A stretch of 64,000 nt of DNA from Thermocaproicibacter melissae (GTDB lineage: Bacteria > Bacillota > Clostridia > Oscillospirales > Acutalibacteraceae): assembly GCF_024498295.1 (NCBI RefSeq), contig NZ_CP101827.1, forward strand, positions 1,740,001-1,804,000, in the 5' to 3' direction. Within the stretch, counting starts at the first letter, position 1, and each line of letters opens with the position of its first letter. The position numbers and the translations under genes were made by a program. Positions 1-8,931 of the stretch are shown piece after piece. Under the pieces are notes generated by a model that searched no databases, was not told where the DNA came from, and saw nothing but the letters and a program-made list of their open reading frames with translations.

Positions 1-832
1 CGTTAATACTGACTGTTTTGCACACATTGTCAATCTGGTTCCGGTCCACCGCCTGCAGGATATCTGTACTGGATGGCTGTGTACCGACAGACGGTGCTGC
101 GTTGTAAATCACGTTTTTGTGGTTGTCCGTCAGCAGAATTGTTGTGGACTCAGCGTACTGTGGCATCTGAATCTGCTGGGCAAAAGCATTCGGCGAAACC
201 ACAAACAGTGCAACGCCGATGGAATCCGAAAAAATATAGGGGTTAATAATCAGCTTGGAAATATAAATCTCATTTGTCTTGTCTTCGTCTTTCTGCACGG
301 TAAAAACCAATTCACCGTGCGTTTCGACCGCCTGCCGATACCAGGATGCGTCTTTTACTGCGTCAGTGTTGTAAACGCCGCTTTCCATATTCTCGCTGGT
401 GATATTGTAGGACGGAAGCCACTTTGCAAGCGGTTCGTTGGGGTTTAAAAACAGATACGCGCGGTAAACCGTATTCAGGTCGGTTGCGGGCAGGTCGATA
501 AAATTTGTGAACTGCTGCTTAAGCAGGCGGATGTAGTTATACGCCGACACTGTGTCCAAATCCTGATGATTCAGGATTTCCGCCGTGTACTGGTCTGCGC
601 TCATATACACAAACGCATAGTTGATATTGCTCACCAGCAGATCGATATTTTCCTGGCTCTGCTTGAGCAGGTGCTCGTGGTCCGTCATAACCTGCTGCGT
701 CAGCGTCTTTTGGAAAATCACGTACGTCATGCCGCCGAGGAAAGAGAGAAATGCCGTAAACACCAGTATGTATATAATTGCGATTCTTTTCTGTATGCTG
801 TGCACCCGGCCGCGCCGCTTTTTAGATGGCAT
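1..832 (-). CDS. YesM-type sensor histidine kinase, N-terminal part (cut by window edge)
   Basis: Membrane sensor kinase of a two-component system. The visible 277 residues begin MPSKKRRGRVHSIQKR, followed by a membrane segment at about residues 16-38 and then a long extracytoplasmic domain without Cys pairs, as in dCache-type sensors of the YesM family. The HAMP, His-kinase and ATPase domains lie outside the window. The start is the ATG at 832. It overlaps the stop of the upstream response regulator by 11 bases, so the two are translationally coupled. The frame is open with no stop to base 2. It is the last visible gene of the sugar importer/glycosidase operon and probably senses the imported glycan or a product of it; the ligand is inference. 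The kinase assignment rests on pairing with a YesN regulator and on the N-terminal architecture. Confidence 0.85.
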   Translation of the reverse strand, partial: MPSKKRRGRVHSIQKRIAIIYILVFTAFLSFLGGMTYVIFQKTLTQQVMTDHEHLLKQSQENIDLLVSNINYAFVYMSADQYTAEILNHQDLDTVSAYNYIRLLKQQFTNFIDLPATDLNTVYRAYLFLNPNEPLAKWLPSYNITSENMESGVYNTDAVKDASWYRQAVETHGELVFTVQKDEDKTNEIYISKLIINPYIFSDSIGVALFVVSPNAFAQQIQMPQYAESTTILLTDNHKNVIYNAAPSVGTQPSSTDILQAVDRNQIDNVCKTVSIN

Positions 833-1880
833 TCAAAATTCCTCCGCTGACGTTGCGGTACTCCGACGGTGTCAGGTTGACAACCCGCTTGAACACCTTG
901 GCAAAGTAATGGGAATCTGTGTAGCCGACCATACTGCCGATCTCGTCAATTTTCAGTGAAAAATCCTTGAGCAGCTCCTGCGCTTTTGTGATGCGCACCT
1001 GTGCAAGGTAAGAGCTGAAATTCACACCGAAGGCTTTGTGGAACAGCACACTTAGGCGGCTTGGCGTTACACCGAGCTTGTCCGCAACATACTGCAGCGA
1101 AAAGCTACAGTTTGCAAACTCCTGCTCCATCATCTGCTTTGCCGCATTGGCCAAAATCGCTCCACGGTCCGCTTTCTCTTTCGACACAAAGGTAAAAATA
1201 TCGCAGAACAGGCAATGCGTCACGCTGCAGATTTCCTGCGCGGACTTCAGCTCCATAATTTTGTCAATTGCTTCCAACTGAAAGCTGCGGACCGCGTTCA
1301 GGTTTAGCCCGATATTCTCATAGTAGCTGAAAAGCAATTCCACCAGCTTCAAGCACATGCTTCTCACATCTTCGATGGAAGCGTGCTCGCTGTATTGTTT
1401 GAGCAGTGTCTCAATATCGTCAAGGAGGCCTTCCTTCAAATCTTCAAAAATCCGCGCCTTCAGGTCGCCGTTGTAAAGGTTGCGCATCACGTTGCTTCTG
1501 GCACTTTTAACGTCCCGAATTTCTTTGAGGCGGAGGACCAGCTGATTGATTTTATCCAGGTCAATCGGCTTCAGAATATAATCGGACACCCCGTAACGCA
1601 TCGCAGAACGCGCATACTCGAAATCCTCGTAAGCGCTCATGATAATCACAGAAACCCCGTCCATTGTTTCATGAATCTTTCGCGCAAGATCCAACCCGTC
1701 CATAACCGGCATGCGAATATCCGTTATGATAACATCGGGGTTTTCGGCGACCGCCTTTTGGTAGGCTTCCTCGCCGTTTTTTGCACTGATTACCTCGCAG
1801 AACCCAAGGGTATCCCACGGAATCACCGTATGAAGGCCCTGAAGAACAACTTCGTCGTCGTCAACCACAATTGCTTTCAT
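822..1880 (-). CDS. YesN-type response regulator (REC + AraC DNA-binding domain)
   Basis: Cytoplasmic transcription regulator of 352 residues. The N-terminal receiver domain (about 1-120) has the acidic pocket VDDDE (D7-D9) and phosphoacceptor D54 in TDIRMPVMDG, with a conserved Lys in YILKPID. A helical linker follows. The last ~100 residues form an AraC-type double helix-turn-helix (SLQYVADKLGVTPSRLSVLFH and IGSMVGYTDSHYFAKVFKR). The start is the ATG at 1880, with AAAGGAG seven bases upstream; a TTG one codon earlier is less likely. It overlaps the following YesM-type kinase gene. Paired YesMN systems usually control nearby ABC sugar importers, so the importer-glycosidase operon here is the likely target (inference). 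Confidence 0.95.
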   Translation of the reverse strand: MKAIVVDDDEVVLQGLHTVIPWDTLGFCEVISAKNGEEAYQKAVAENPDVIITDIRMPVMDGLDLARKIHETMDGVSVIIMSAYEDFEYARSAMRYGVSDYILKPIDLDKINQLVLRLKEIRDVKSARSNVMRNLYNGDLKARIFEDLKEGLLDDIETLLKQYSEHASIEDVRSMCLKLVELLFSYYENIGLNLNAVRSFQLEAIDKIMELKSAQEICSVTHCLFCDIFTFVSKEKADRGAILANAAKQMMEQEFANCSFSLQYVADKLGVTPSRLSVLFHKAFGVNFSSYLAQVRITKAQELLKDFSLKIDEIGSMVGYTDSHYFAKVFKRVVNLTPSEYRNVSGGILNAI

Positions 1881-1912
1881 CAACTTACTCCTTTCTGTTG
1901 AGCGGAAACGCT

Positions 1913-2938
1913 TTACGCTTCGGAAAGGTTGTCTGCCATTGCCCGCAGCAATTGACGGGTGCTGTCTCCGCCGTGTTCCCAGTAGAACAAGCCTGCCAAA
2001 TCACGCTGTTTGACATATTCGCACTTGCAGCGAATCGACTCTGGGTCGTCATAGGAAATGAACGTACTGCCGTTAAACAGCCACGGTGCCTTTGCTTCAT
2101 CGTCCCAATACCGGACATAGCCGTTCTTGTTGATATAGGATTCCACAAGCTCGTCATAATTCGGGCCGTAGCCACCCGCGGACTCCGTCAGCTGCAGAAA
2201 ACCGTGATTGCGGTCCTGCACATGCTCCCACTTGCGGGAATACATTGCCGCGCCGAGAACAATTTTGTTCTTCGGTACACCGGCCTGCTCAAATAAACGG
2301 ACAGCGGCATCTCCGCTGGTGCGGTTCAGGTCGCCTGTTACCGTGTAAAGATTGGTGTGGTGCCCGGTCAACGTATGAAATCCGCACCGCAGGTCGTAGG
2401 TCATGACAAAGACAAGGTCCAAGTACAGCTGGACTAAATCCATCTGCGTATTTTCAATGTAGTACCGGTCTGCTCCGGCTGCTATGGTCAACAGGCGGTG
2501 CTGCGGGAATGCGGCATCAAACGCATTTCGGATTTCGCGGCACAGCAGCGTAAAATTCTGTTTATCCTCAGGGCGGGCTTTAATGAAGTTTTCCGGGCAA
2601 CAGGGGTACTCCCAGTCTAAGTCGACGCCGTCGAGTCCGAATTTCTTGACCGTCTCCACACAAGACTGCGCGATTTTCCGCCGACCGGCTTCCGTCGCAC
2701 TGCCGTCCGAAAAAGAGCCTTCCTCCTTTCCCACCAATGAAAGCAGAATTTTTAAGTTCGGATTCCACTGCCGAATCTGCTCGATTTGATCCAGTCCGGT
2801 CATGTGTCCTGTATAAATTGCCCCGTCGTCAATTTGTCCGAACGCCAGCATCAGGTGTGTCAGCTTCTGCGCATCCTCACGGGTAAAGTGCGCAGGGACA
2901 AACTGGCTGAGCATATAACCTGCCAAAACACGTTTCAC
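1913..2938 (-). CDS. GH18 glycosidase, cytoplasmic (chitinase / endo-beta-GlcNAcase type)
   Basis: Glycoside hydrolase family 18 TIM-barrel of 341 residues. The catalytic signature DGVDLDWEYP gives D103, D106, D108 and the acid E110. The other family motifs are present (KLTHLMLAF near the N-terminus, VMTYDL, and a final GLFYWEHGGD). The family cleaves beta-1,4 bonds after GlcNAc with help from the substrate N-acetyl group. There is no signal peptide, sorting signal or binding module, so it should act in the cytoplasm on imported oligosaccharide. The start is a GTG that shares one base with the TAG stop of the upstream GH18 gene (TAGTG). It resembles that neighbour along its whole length, so the pair arose by tandem duplication. 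Whether it is a chitinase or an endo-N-acetylglucosaminidase cannot be told by eye. Confidence 0.93.
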   Translation of the reverse strand: MKRVLAGYMLSQFVPAHFTREDAQKLTHLMLAFGQIDDGAIYTGHMTGLDQIEQIRQWNPNLKILLSLVGKEEGSFSDGSATEAGRRKIAQSCVETVKKFGLDGVDLDWEYPCCPENFIKARPEDKQNFTLLCREIRNAFDAAFPQHRLLTIAAGADRYYIENTQMDLVQLYLDLVFVMTYDLRCGFHTLTGHHTNLYTVTGDLNRTSGDAAVRLFEQAGVPKNKIVLGAAMYSRKWEHVQDRNHGFLQLTESAGGYGPNYDELVESYINKNGYVRYWDDEAKAPWLFNGSTFISYDDPESIRCKCEYVKQRDLAGLFYWEHGGDSTRQLLRAMADNLSEA

Positions 2939-3957
2939 TAATGTTCATCCCCAATATACAAAGACTCGTGTGCTGCACGCAGAAGCGTGCGGGTTGTGTC
3001 GCAGCCGTGTTCCCAGTAAAACACACCCGCGTAGCCCTGCTGACGCACATAATCGCATTTGCATCGAATCGATTGTTCATCATCGTAAGAAATAAAGGTG
3101 TCCCCGTTAAAAAGATACGGTGCTTTACAAACGTCGTCCCAATAACGCTTATATCCGTTCTTGTCAATATAATCGGCCAGCAGCTCGTCGTAATGCGGGC
3201 CGTATTCACCGCGCGTCTTGGCGATCTGCAGATAGCCGTTGTAGCGATTCGGTACCCCTTTCCACATCCGTGTGTAGAACGCCATGCCGATTGCGATTTT
3301 TTCCTTCGGCACACCGGCGGCAACAAATGCACGTGCCGCCGAGTCGGCACTATCTAAGAAGATATCCCCAACAGGCGTATACAAATTGGTGTGGTGCCCA
3401 GTCAGGATTTGGAACGCCCCGCGCAAATCATATGTCATGATATATACGTAATCGAGGTACTTCTGCACGTCCTTCATCTGGGTGCTGTCAAGAAAATATT
3501 GCCCCGCACCCACTGCGCTGGTTAGGAGCAAATGGTCTCCGACAGCATTCAGCTGGTTGCGGATAGCCTCAAGCAAGAGGGTGTAAGTCTTGCGGTCTGC
3601 TGGGTTTGCTTCCAGTCCGTTTTCTCCGCAGCATGGATACTCCCAATCGATGTCTACTCCGTCTAAGCCGTAACGGCGGACAATTGCCGCCAAATCTTCG
3701 GCAATCTGCAGGCGGCCCTCCTGCGTCAGGCAGGGGGTGGAAAATTCTCCGCCAAAACAGACCGAGCATTTTAGCTCCGGGTTCCATTTGCGAATCTGCG
3801 GAATGCAGGAAACCCCCTCCTCCGAAACCAGAACTGCCCGACCATCACGGACCGTACCGGCAGCAATATTCAAATGCGTCAGTTTTCGTGCATCGTCAGC
3901 TGTTAAGTCCTTTACGTTTTCGTTAATGCAATACCCTGCTAGAATTTTTTTTGACAT
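2938..3957 (-). CDS. GH18 glycosidase, second tandem copy
   Basis: Family 18 hydrolase of 339 residues, paralogous to the next gene downstream. The catalytic signature DGVDIDWEYP gives D99, D102, D104 and the acid E106. The YDL barrel motif (IMTYDLRGAF) and the C-terminal GVFYWEHGCD motif are also present. It has no signal peptide. The start ATG at 3957 follows an AGGGGCGG ribosome site. It lies 24 bases after GH20 and overlaps the next gene by one base, so it is clearly co-transcribed. Keeping two intact copies suggests different chain-length or linkage preferences (inference). With GH20 and GH130 it could process a chitobiose-containing core. Confidence 0.93.
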   Translation of the reverse strand: MSKKILAGYCINENVKDLTADDARKLTHLNIAAGTVRDGRAVLVSEEGVSCIPQIRKWNPELKCSVCFGGEFSTPCLTQEGRLQIAEDLAAIVRRYGLDGVDIDWEYPCCGENGLEANPADRKTYTLLLEAIRNQLNAVGDHLLLTSAVGAGQYFLDSTQMKDVQKYLDYVYIMTYDLRGAFQILTGHHTNLYTPVGDIFLDSADSAARAFVAAGVPKEKIAIGMAFYTRMWKGVPNRYNGYLQIAKTRGEYGPHYDELLADYIDKNGYKRYWDDVCKAPYLFNGDTFISYDDEQSIRCKCDYVRQQGYAGVFYWEHGCDTTRTLLRAAHESLYIGDEH

Positions 3958-3981
3958 TTTGTTCCGCCCCTGTTGATAAAA

Positions 3982-5835
3982 TCAAACACAGTCCCGCAGG
4001 AATGCGCACAAATCCTGCACCGTAGCACGAATGCGGTATAGTTCGCTTTCCTTGTTGCGGATACGCCACAATTCGGTGAAGCACTGCAGCCACAGCTCCA
4101 ATTCAACGGCAAGGGTGCCGCAGTCCAGCGCTAGCGGAGTTGTTTCCGCGTGATACGCATATTTCTTCAGCGCGAGGCAGGCGGCGTTCATCAAAGCTGC
4201 GCCGCGAGCCGCGCAGAGGAATTCTTTAAAATCCGTGCGGCGCGGTTCCGGCGCAGTAAAGCCGACAAGCTGCTGTTCAATTTCTAAAATTTTTTTATAA
4301 CCGTTTAGCGCTTTGTCGGCATCCATGTGCTCGATACGCTCGGAATCCTGCTTTGCGCGTTCAATGGAGAGCAGCTGCGACTCTCGCCAGCAAACAACGT
4401 CCTGCCAAGTGCCGACCTGATTCATCTCCAACTCGGTGAGCAAATCCATCAGCTTTTCGGACTGTTCGCCGAACTCCAAGCGAGCATAAGCGCGGCAGAT
4501 TTCCTGCCAGCTGCGCCGGTCGCCGGGATTCCAAGAGAGTGCGGCGCCGGTCGCCATGCCGGGCATGGAGTTGGCAAACAGGTTAATGTGCCCGTAGTCG
4601 CCCCAGTCCGTATTAAGCATTCCTCGCGCACCGTACTTGGTTCCGTACTTTGCCATCTGCCCGATATTTTCATACGCCCCGTCCAAAATGTTCATCATCA
4701 CATTCCAACCGCATACACCGGGGCAAACCATGAAATCAATGCCGGAATCCGCAAGGACTTTGATCTCCTGCTCGTTAACCTTGCGTCCGTAGTTCCAATA
4801 CAAACAGGTGGTGCCTCTGGGCAATTCGCGAAGATACTGAGGGCTTTTCAGGATAATGTCACTCCAGAAAAGGACCTTTTTCCCTTTGCTCTGCACATAT
4901 GCGATAATCTGCTTAAGGAAGTCCACGTAAAGACGGTCCTTCCCTATTTTTTCGGCAAGCGCCGCACTCTTGCCGCAGCCGATGTCAAAAGTTTCGTCAC
5001 AGCCGATGTTGACCTGATTGGAGGTAAACAACGGCAGGTACTGATCCAGCATTTCTTTCACGAGCTGCAGACTGTCGGGATTGGACGCATCCAAGGTGTG
5101 GTGGGTCATACGGTCATACCACGCAAACGGTGCCGCGTCGTCAACCTCCAATTCACAGAAACGGCGCCATGTTTTGGTTTTCAAGACCTCATAAAGATGC
5201 CCGAACGTGGCAATGGACGGCACCAGCTCAATGTGACGTTCACGGCAGTATTCGTCCAGCTCCAGAATTTCTTCCGCAGTCAGTGGGTCCTTGCCGGTCC
5301 ATGCTTCGCTGAAGCCACGGAATGCAAAGGTGTGTTCCACATAAAGCTGCAGTTGATTGATCTTATAGAAGGCAAGTCGTTCGGCAAGTTCTTTGAGTGT
5401 TTGCAGAGTCGGCACTTTTCCGCGTGTCACATCGTGGAAAAAGCCGCGCGTCTGCATACCGGGTGCATCTTCAATGAGCAGACCGGGCCACTGAGTACCG
5501 CATTGGCGCACAAGCTGCCGCAGCGTTTGAATTCCCCAAAAGATGCCGGCGCTGCCGCCGCTGAGTTCCGCCCCCGATGAAGTGATTTTCAGGCAGTATG
5601 CGCCTTCTTCCTCCTCATCGCGCAGGCGCAGAAAAAGTCCCGGGCCAACCGGCTGCGGAGCCTTCTCAATGGAGATTTCGGTGCAGACCGTGCGGCAAAG
5701 CTCCGAACGGAACTGCTTTGCCGCGCAGAATTCGCTGTAGCCGCAGTTGGTATCCAGCGTAATTACGAACTTCGGACCTATAAGAAAAGATTCACCGGTT
5801 TCCGTCAATTTTTTCGGAAGGGGGAGAAATTGCAT
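3982..5835 (-). CDS. GH20 beta-N-acetylhexosaminidase, cytoplasmic
   Basis: Glycoside hydrolase family 20 enzyme of 617 residues that removes terminal beta-linked GlcNAc or GalNAc. An N-terminal GH20b-like domain occupies about residues 1-125. The catalytic barrel starts near LLIEDAPGMQTRGFFHDVTR. The paired catalytic Asp-Glu are D280-E281 in VNIGCDETFD. Downstream aromatic and Asp motifs (VLFWSDI, NTDWGDYGH) line the substrate pocket in this family. The C-terminal ~170 residues are helical, as in large clostridial GH20 proteins. There is no signal peptide, so it should act on imported glycan. Start ATG 5835 has GGAGATGGG upstream. It is followed 24 bases later by GH18. The region just before it holds a broken GH35 gene. 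Confidence 0.93.
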   Translation of the reverse strand: MQFLPLPKKLTETGESFLIGPKFVITLDTNCGYSEFCAAKQFRSELCRTVCTEISIEKAPQPVGPGLFLRLRDEEEEGAYCLKITSSGAELSGGSAGIFWGIQTLRQLVRQCGTQWPGLLIEDAPGMQTRGFFHDVTRGKVPTLQTLKELAERLAFYKINQLQLYVEHTFAFRGFSEAWTGKDPLTAEEILELDEYCRERHIELVPSIATFGHLYEVLKTKTWRRFCELEVDDAAPFAWYDRMTHHTLDASNPDSLQLVKEMLDQYLPLFTSNQVNIGCDETFDIGCGKSAALAEKIGKDRLYVDFLKQIIAYVQSKGKKVLFWSDIILKSPQYLRELPRGTTCLYWNYGRKVNEQEIKVLADSGIDFMVCPGVCGWNVMMNILDGAYENIGQMAKYGTKYGARGMLNTDWGDYGHINLFANSMPGMATGAALSWNPGDRRSWQEICRAYARLEFGEQSEKLMDLLTELEMNQVGTWQDVVCWRESQLLSIERAKQDSERIEHMDADKALNGYKKILEIEQQLVGFTAPEPRRTDFKEFLCAARGAALMNAACLALKKYAYHAETTPLALDCGTLAVELELWLQCFTELWRIRNKESELYRIRATVQDLCAFLRDCV

Positions 5836-5943
5836 AAAAACCCATCTCCGTCATATATCAACAGTATAGTAAAATCTGCCGGTCTAAAACTTTCGGATGA
5901 GAAAAACAGGCAAAAACCGGAAGTTCAGGCGCACCCGCTTACA

Positions 5944-6084
5944 TCAAGCGGTATTCAGTCCACACGCCGCAAACTTCCGAAGGCGGTCTTCCCAGTATTC
6001 GGGAACCACATGGAAATAATGAATCGCTCCGGACAGAATCCGGAACGGTTTTCCATCCAATAGGAAACAATCACCATTTATCAC
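5944..6084 (-). pseudogene. GH35 beta-galactosidase remnant (N-terminal ~46 residues only)
   Basis: Reading the minus strand from a GTG at 6084 gives a 46-residue stretch containing FLLDGKPFRILSGAIHYFHV, then VPEYWEDRLRKFAACGLNTA, and a TGA at 5944-5946. This is the hallmark N-terminus of GH35 beta-galactosidases, where the same motif normally continues into VETYVPWNLHE and several hundred more residues. Here nothing after GLNTA fits the family in any frame, and the next 110 bases lead straight into GH20. No good ribosome site is seen at the GTG. I read it as the leftover of a deleted galactosidase gene. It lies in operon order between GH130 and GH20, so the pathway probably once removed terminal beta-galactose. 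Confidence 0.8.
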
Positions 6085-6124
6085 AAATTGACGCAAAAAT
6101 GCATTTATTTCCTAATTAGGTGAG

Positions 6125-6201
6125 CGGCAGGATATGTCCCTGATGAAATGTCCGAGTGAACGTAAACGCTCGGCACATTTTTGCATAGACACATCCTGCC
6201 G
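6125..6201. repeat. Nested inverted repeat, 77 bp, unexplained structured element
   Basis: Two nested stems are visible. The outer arms are 6125-6138 and 6188-6201 (13 of 14 bases pair, one A/C mismatch at 6134/6192). The inner arms are 6146-6151 with 6175-6180, continuing as 6152-6158 with 6167-6173 after a one-base bulge. The internal loop on the plus strand holds CTGATGA (6140-6146). No U-run follows on either strand, so it is not a simple terminator. It lies between GH130 and the GH35 remnant. It could be a structured RNA, a processing hairpin within the operon mRNA, or a small REP/MITE-like element. No second copy was noticed in this window. Confidence 0.6.
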
Positions 6202-6272
6202 GTTTTCACCATTGTCCTCAAGCACACAACAGCACTAAAAAGTTTTTCAGGCTGGGATTCTGCGGTTCGGCA

Positions 6273-7268
6273 TCACCCAAGCTCCAGCGGATATTTTTTC
6301 ATGTGCTCAATCAAGTCATCGACTGTTGTGAAGGCAAGTCCCGTAACCGTATCGGCACAGCCATAATAAATCGCAATCCGGCCGGTTGCAGGATCCGCTA
6401 GAGCAGCACACGGGAAGGTTACGTTTGGTACGTCTCCAACACGTTCATAAAGTTCCTGCGGTCCCAGAATGTAGAACCGTGAACGCCGCTTGACAATCCA
6501 CGGCTTTTCCAAATCCAACAGCGCACAGCCCACGCGGTAAACGAAACCGTTGCAGGTGTTGATGACGCCGTGGTAAATCAGCAGCCAGCCTTCATCCGTC
6601 TCTAACGGCGTAGGGCCTGGGCCGATTTTCTTGGATTGCCAAGCTGTGCAGTCCTGATTAACTGCACCCATCACATAGCGGTGTTTGCCCCAGAAAGTAA
6701 GGTCGGGGCTGAAGCTGCAGAAAATATCGCCGAACGGCGTATGACCCGTGTCGCTCGGGCGGCTCAGCATTGCATAGTACCCGCCGATTTTTCTGGGGAA
6801 CAGCACGCCGTTGCGATTGTACGGCAGGAAGGCGTTTTCCAACTGATAAAAGGTCTTGAAGTCAAAAGTGTATCCGACGCCGATGGTGGGGCCGTGGTAG
6901 CCGTTGCACCATGTGATATAATACCGATCCTCCAGGAAGCAAACACGCGGGTCGTAGCGGTATTCCCGCACAGTGACCTCGGGATCGCCTTCAAACCGGA
7001 TTGGGTCAGGGGAAATATTCCAATGTATTCCGTCGTCACTGAAACCGGGGTAAATATCCATGCTGACACCCCGACTGTCGCAGCGGAATACACCGGCGAA
7101 TTCGGAGCCGAACGGCACCACAGCCGAATTGAAGACACTATTCGACGTCGGAATCGCGTTGCTCTGAATCACAGGGTTGCCGCTGTAACGCCAAACCGGT
7201 GCCGTGCAGCCGGCCGGGCGATCCTCCCAGGGAATATTTTTCAATTCCTTGCCGATTAATTTACTCAT
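6273..7268 (-). CDS. GH130 glycoside phosphorylase (beta-mannosyl type)
   Basis: Five-bladed propeller phosphorylase of 331 residues. Family GH130 enzymes split beta-1,4-mannosides (Man-GlcNAc, Man-Glc or mannooligosaccharides) with phosphate, giving mannose-1-phosphate. Visible family motifs are [16 protein letters not shown], the YDPRV segment with the likely catalytic Asp D106, [12 protein letters not shown] and [21 protein letters not shown]. Length is usual for the family and there is no signal peptide. The start ATG at 7268 has GGAGA eight bases upstream. It lies 77 bases after the importer lipoprotein gene. Beside GH18 and GH20 genes, the mannosyl-GlcNAc specificity (N-glycan core) is the most economical reading, but the subfamily cannot be fixed by eye. 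Confidence 0.92.
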   Translation of the reverse strand: MSKLIGKELKNIPWEDRPAGCTAPVWRYSGNPVIQSNAIPTSNSVFNSAVVPFGSEFAGVFRCDSRGVSMDIYPGFSDDGIHWNISPDPIRFEGDPEVTVREYRYDPRVCFLEDRYYITWCNGYHGPTIGVGYTFDFKTFYQLENAFLPYNRNGVLFPRKIGGYYAMLSRPSDTGHTPFGDIFCSFSPDLTFWGKHRYVMGAVNQDCTAWQSKKIGPGPTPLETDEGWLLIYHGVINTCNGFVYRVGCALLDLEKPWIVKRRSRFYILGPQELYERVGDVPNVTFPCAALADPATGRIAIYYGCADTVTGLAFTTVDDLIEHMKKYPLELG

Positions 7269-7345
7269 AATGTCATCTCCAGTTCGTTTATCAACAGATG
7301 CTCTGAGAGGGATTCAGAACAACTTCATATTTCGACTTTTTGAAC

Positions 7346-8863
7346 TTACTTCTTGCTGCTCAGGAACTTGTCTACCTGCTCCTGCTCAACCTTCAACAGC
7401 TCGTCCGCGCCGTTCTGTTTCAGGCTGTCGAGGAATTTACCCAGCATCTGGTCAGGATCAGCCACACCCAAAGTAAGCGGATCGTAGTACTGCTTAATTA
7501 CATTGGACAATGCGGCAATCTGATTCTTCACATTGGTATCATCAAACTTATAGCCGAGCAGCGGATTGGCGACAGCCTGTGCGTTCCAGTCTTTGTAAAC
7601 CTGTGCAATGTCTGACGGATAGCTAATGACCCAGTCTTGGTTAAACACGCTGCCGAACTGCCAGCCCATATCGTAGCCGTAGGCTTTGCTGATCTGCTTG
7701 ACCTGGCCGTTCTCCAAGATGTAATGTGTTCCTTCGATGCCGTGACGCAGGAAATTACCGACGGCCTTATCTGTGTTCACAAGGTTAAGGAACTGCAGAG
7801 CAACTTCTTTGTGCTGAGAGTTTGCGGAAATGCAGTGGAAGTCGGAAGCGCCCGTGAAAAAAACTGGTGTCAGCGGGACATAATCCTCAGTGTGTCCAAC
7901 CGTATTGGAATATGTCTTTTCAAAATCCGGCGCATAGCCGATGATCCATGAGAACAGGCGGCCGGCCTTGTCATCAGCGTTACGGGTATCGTCCGAGTAG
8001 GCCTGCGGGTTCTGTACCAGATATCCTGCTTTGTACCACTGATGCACGGTGGAGCAGAATTCCTTGAATTCCGGTGTTGCATACTGGTTGAAAACGGTGT
8101 TTTCCTTCTGGTTTGCAAAAGCTTCATGGCCCGGAATGTTTACCTCACCAACAACGCCAGAACCAGCATCAACGGCAAAGCCGGCGGCACGCCAGAGGGA
8201 AGCTGCGCAGAGGCCGATAATGTTCGGAGCTTTCTGATGAAGTTCGCCCAGAACGCCGCCCAAATCTTTCCAGCTCTTTATCTTGCTGTAGTCGATGTCG
8301 TACTTTTTAGCAATATCGGCATTGACCATCAGTACGTACTGCAGTCCCTCTTCCTTGTAGATCGGAATGCCGTAGATATCTCCGTTAACTTTTGCACTAT
8401 CCCACACATTTTCCGGAATGGTAGAATAGGTCTCCGGCGCGTATTTCTTGAGTGTCTCTTCATCCAGTTTCATAAACGCGCCTATGGTTGCAGTCTGTGT
8501 GTAGTTCGGGGTACCCCATGTGGACGAGTAGCAAATGTCGTAGTTTTGACCGGAAGAAATGATAACCGGCATCTTGGTGCCGTATTCGCCCGCCTGGAAG
8601 AAGTGAGCGTTTACGGTCGCGTTAATTTTGTCCTTGACATATTCGTTCATCTTGTCAATAACTTTGGACTGATCCGGCTGAATCGTATCCAGGAACATAT
8701 ACCAATCCAGGGTAACAGTCTTTCCGCTTTTTGTTGCGGCCGCATTCGAGTCTGCCGTTGATGAACTGGTTGTCGAACCGTTACTGCAGGCAGTGAGAGA
8801 GAGAATCATCGCCGCAGAAAGCACTGCACTAACGGCTCTTTTGATTCGGGTTGATGCTTTCAT
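7346..8863 (-). CDS. Sugar ABC importer, solute-binding lipoprotein (LplA-like)
   Basis: Extracellular binding protein of 505 residues that captures an oligosaccharide for the two permeases encoded just upstream. A lipoprotein signal is clear: MKASTRIKR, a hydrophobic stretch, then the lipobox LTAC with C26 as the lipidated residue, followed by a Ser/Thr-rich linker. The mature part has the periplasmic-binding-protein fold features of family 1 carbohydrate receptors. The ATG at 8863 is chosen because GGGAGGA lies six bases upstream; a longer reading to 8914 lacks a ribosome site. No ATPase gene is in the cluster, as is normal for LplABC/YtcP systems that share a common MsmX-type ATPase (family knowledge). 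Confidence 0.95.
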   Translation of the reverse strand: MKASTRIKRAVSAVLSAAMILSLTACSNGSTTSSSTADSNAAATKSGKTVTLDWYMFLDTIQPDQSKVIDKMNEYVKDKINATVNAHFFQAGEYGTKMPVIISSGQNYDICYSSTWGTPNYTQTATIGAFMKLDEETLKKYAPETYSTIPENVWDSAKVNGDIYGIPIYKEEGLQYVLMVNADIAKKYDIDYSKIKSWKDLGGVLGELHQKAPNIIGLCAASLWRAAGFAVDAGSGVVGEVNIPGHEAFANQKENTVFNQYATPEFKEFCSTVHQWYKAGYLVQNPQAYSDDTRNADDKAGRLFSWIIGYAPDFEKTYSNTVGHTEDYVPLTPVFFTGASDFHCISANSQHKEVALQFLNLVNTDKAVGNFLRHGIEGTHYILENGQVKQISKAYGYDMGWQFGSVFNQDWVISYPSDIAQVYKDWNAQAVANPLLGYKFDDTNVKNQIAALSNVIKQYYDPLTLGVADPDQMLGKFLDSLKQNGADELLKVEQEQVDKFLSSKK

Positions 8864-8931
8864 GTTTTTTCCTCCCAATAAAATTTCTATATTTATAAAA
8901 AATATAGAGTGCAATAAAATCAGCTAGGTAA

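Noticed and set aside
4327-5580. 417-codon plus-strand frame
   Set aside because: Antisense shadow of the GH20 gene with no family motifs.
5830-6063. 77-codon plus-strand frame
   Set aside because: It is antisense to the GH35 remnant, which explains the sequence better.
6139-6190. Hammerhead ribozyme suggested by CTGATGA
   Set aside because: The conserved GAAA after stem II and a proper cleavage triplet are missing; the segment after the inner hairpin reads TTTGCATA.
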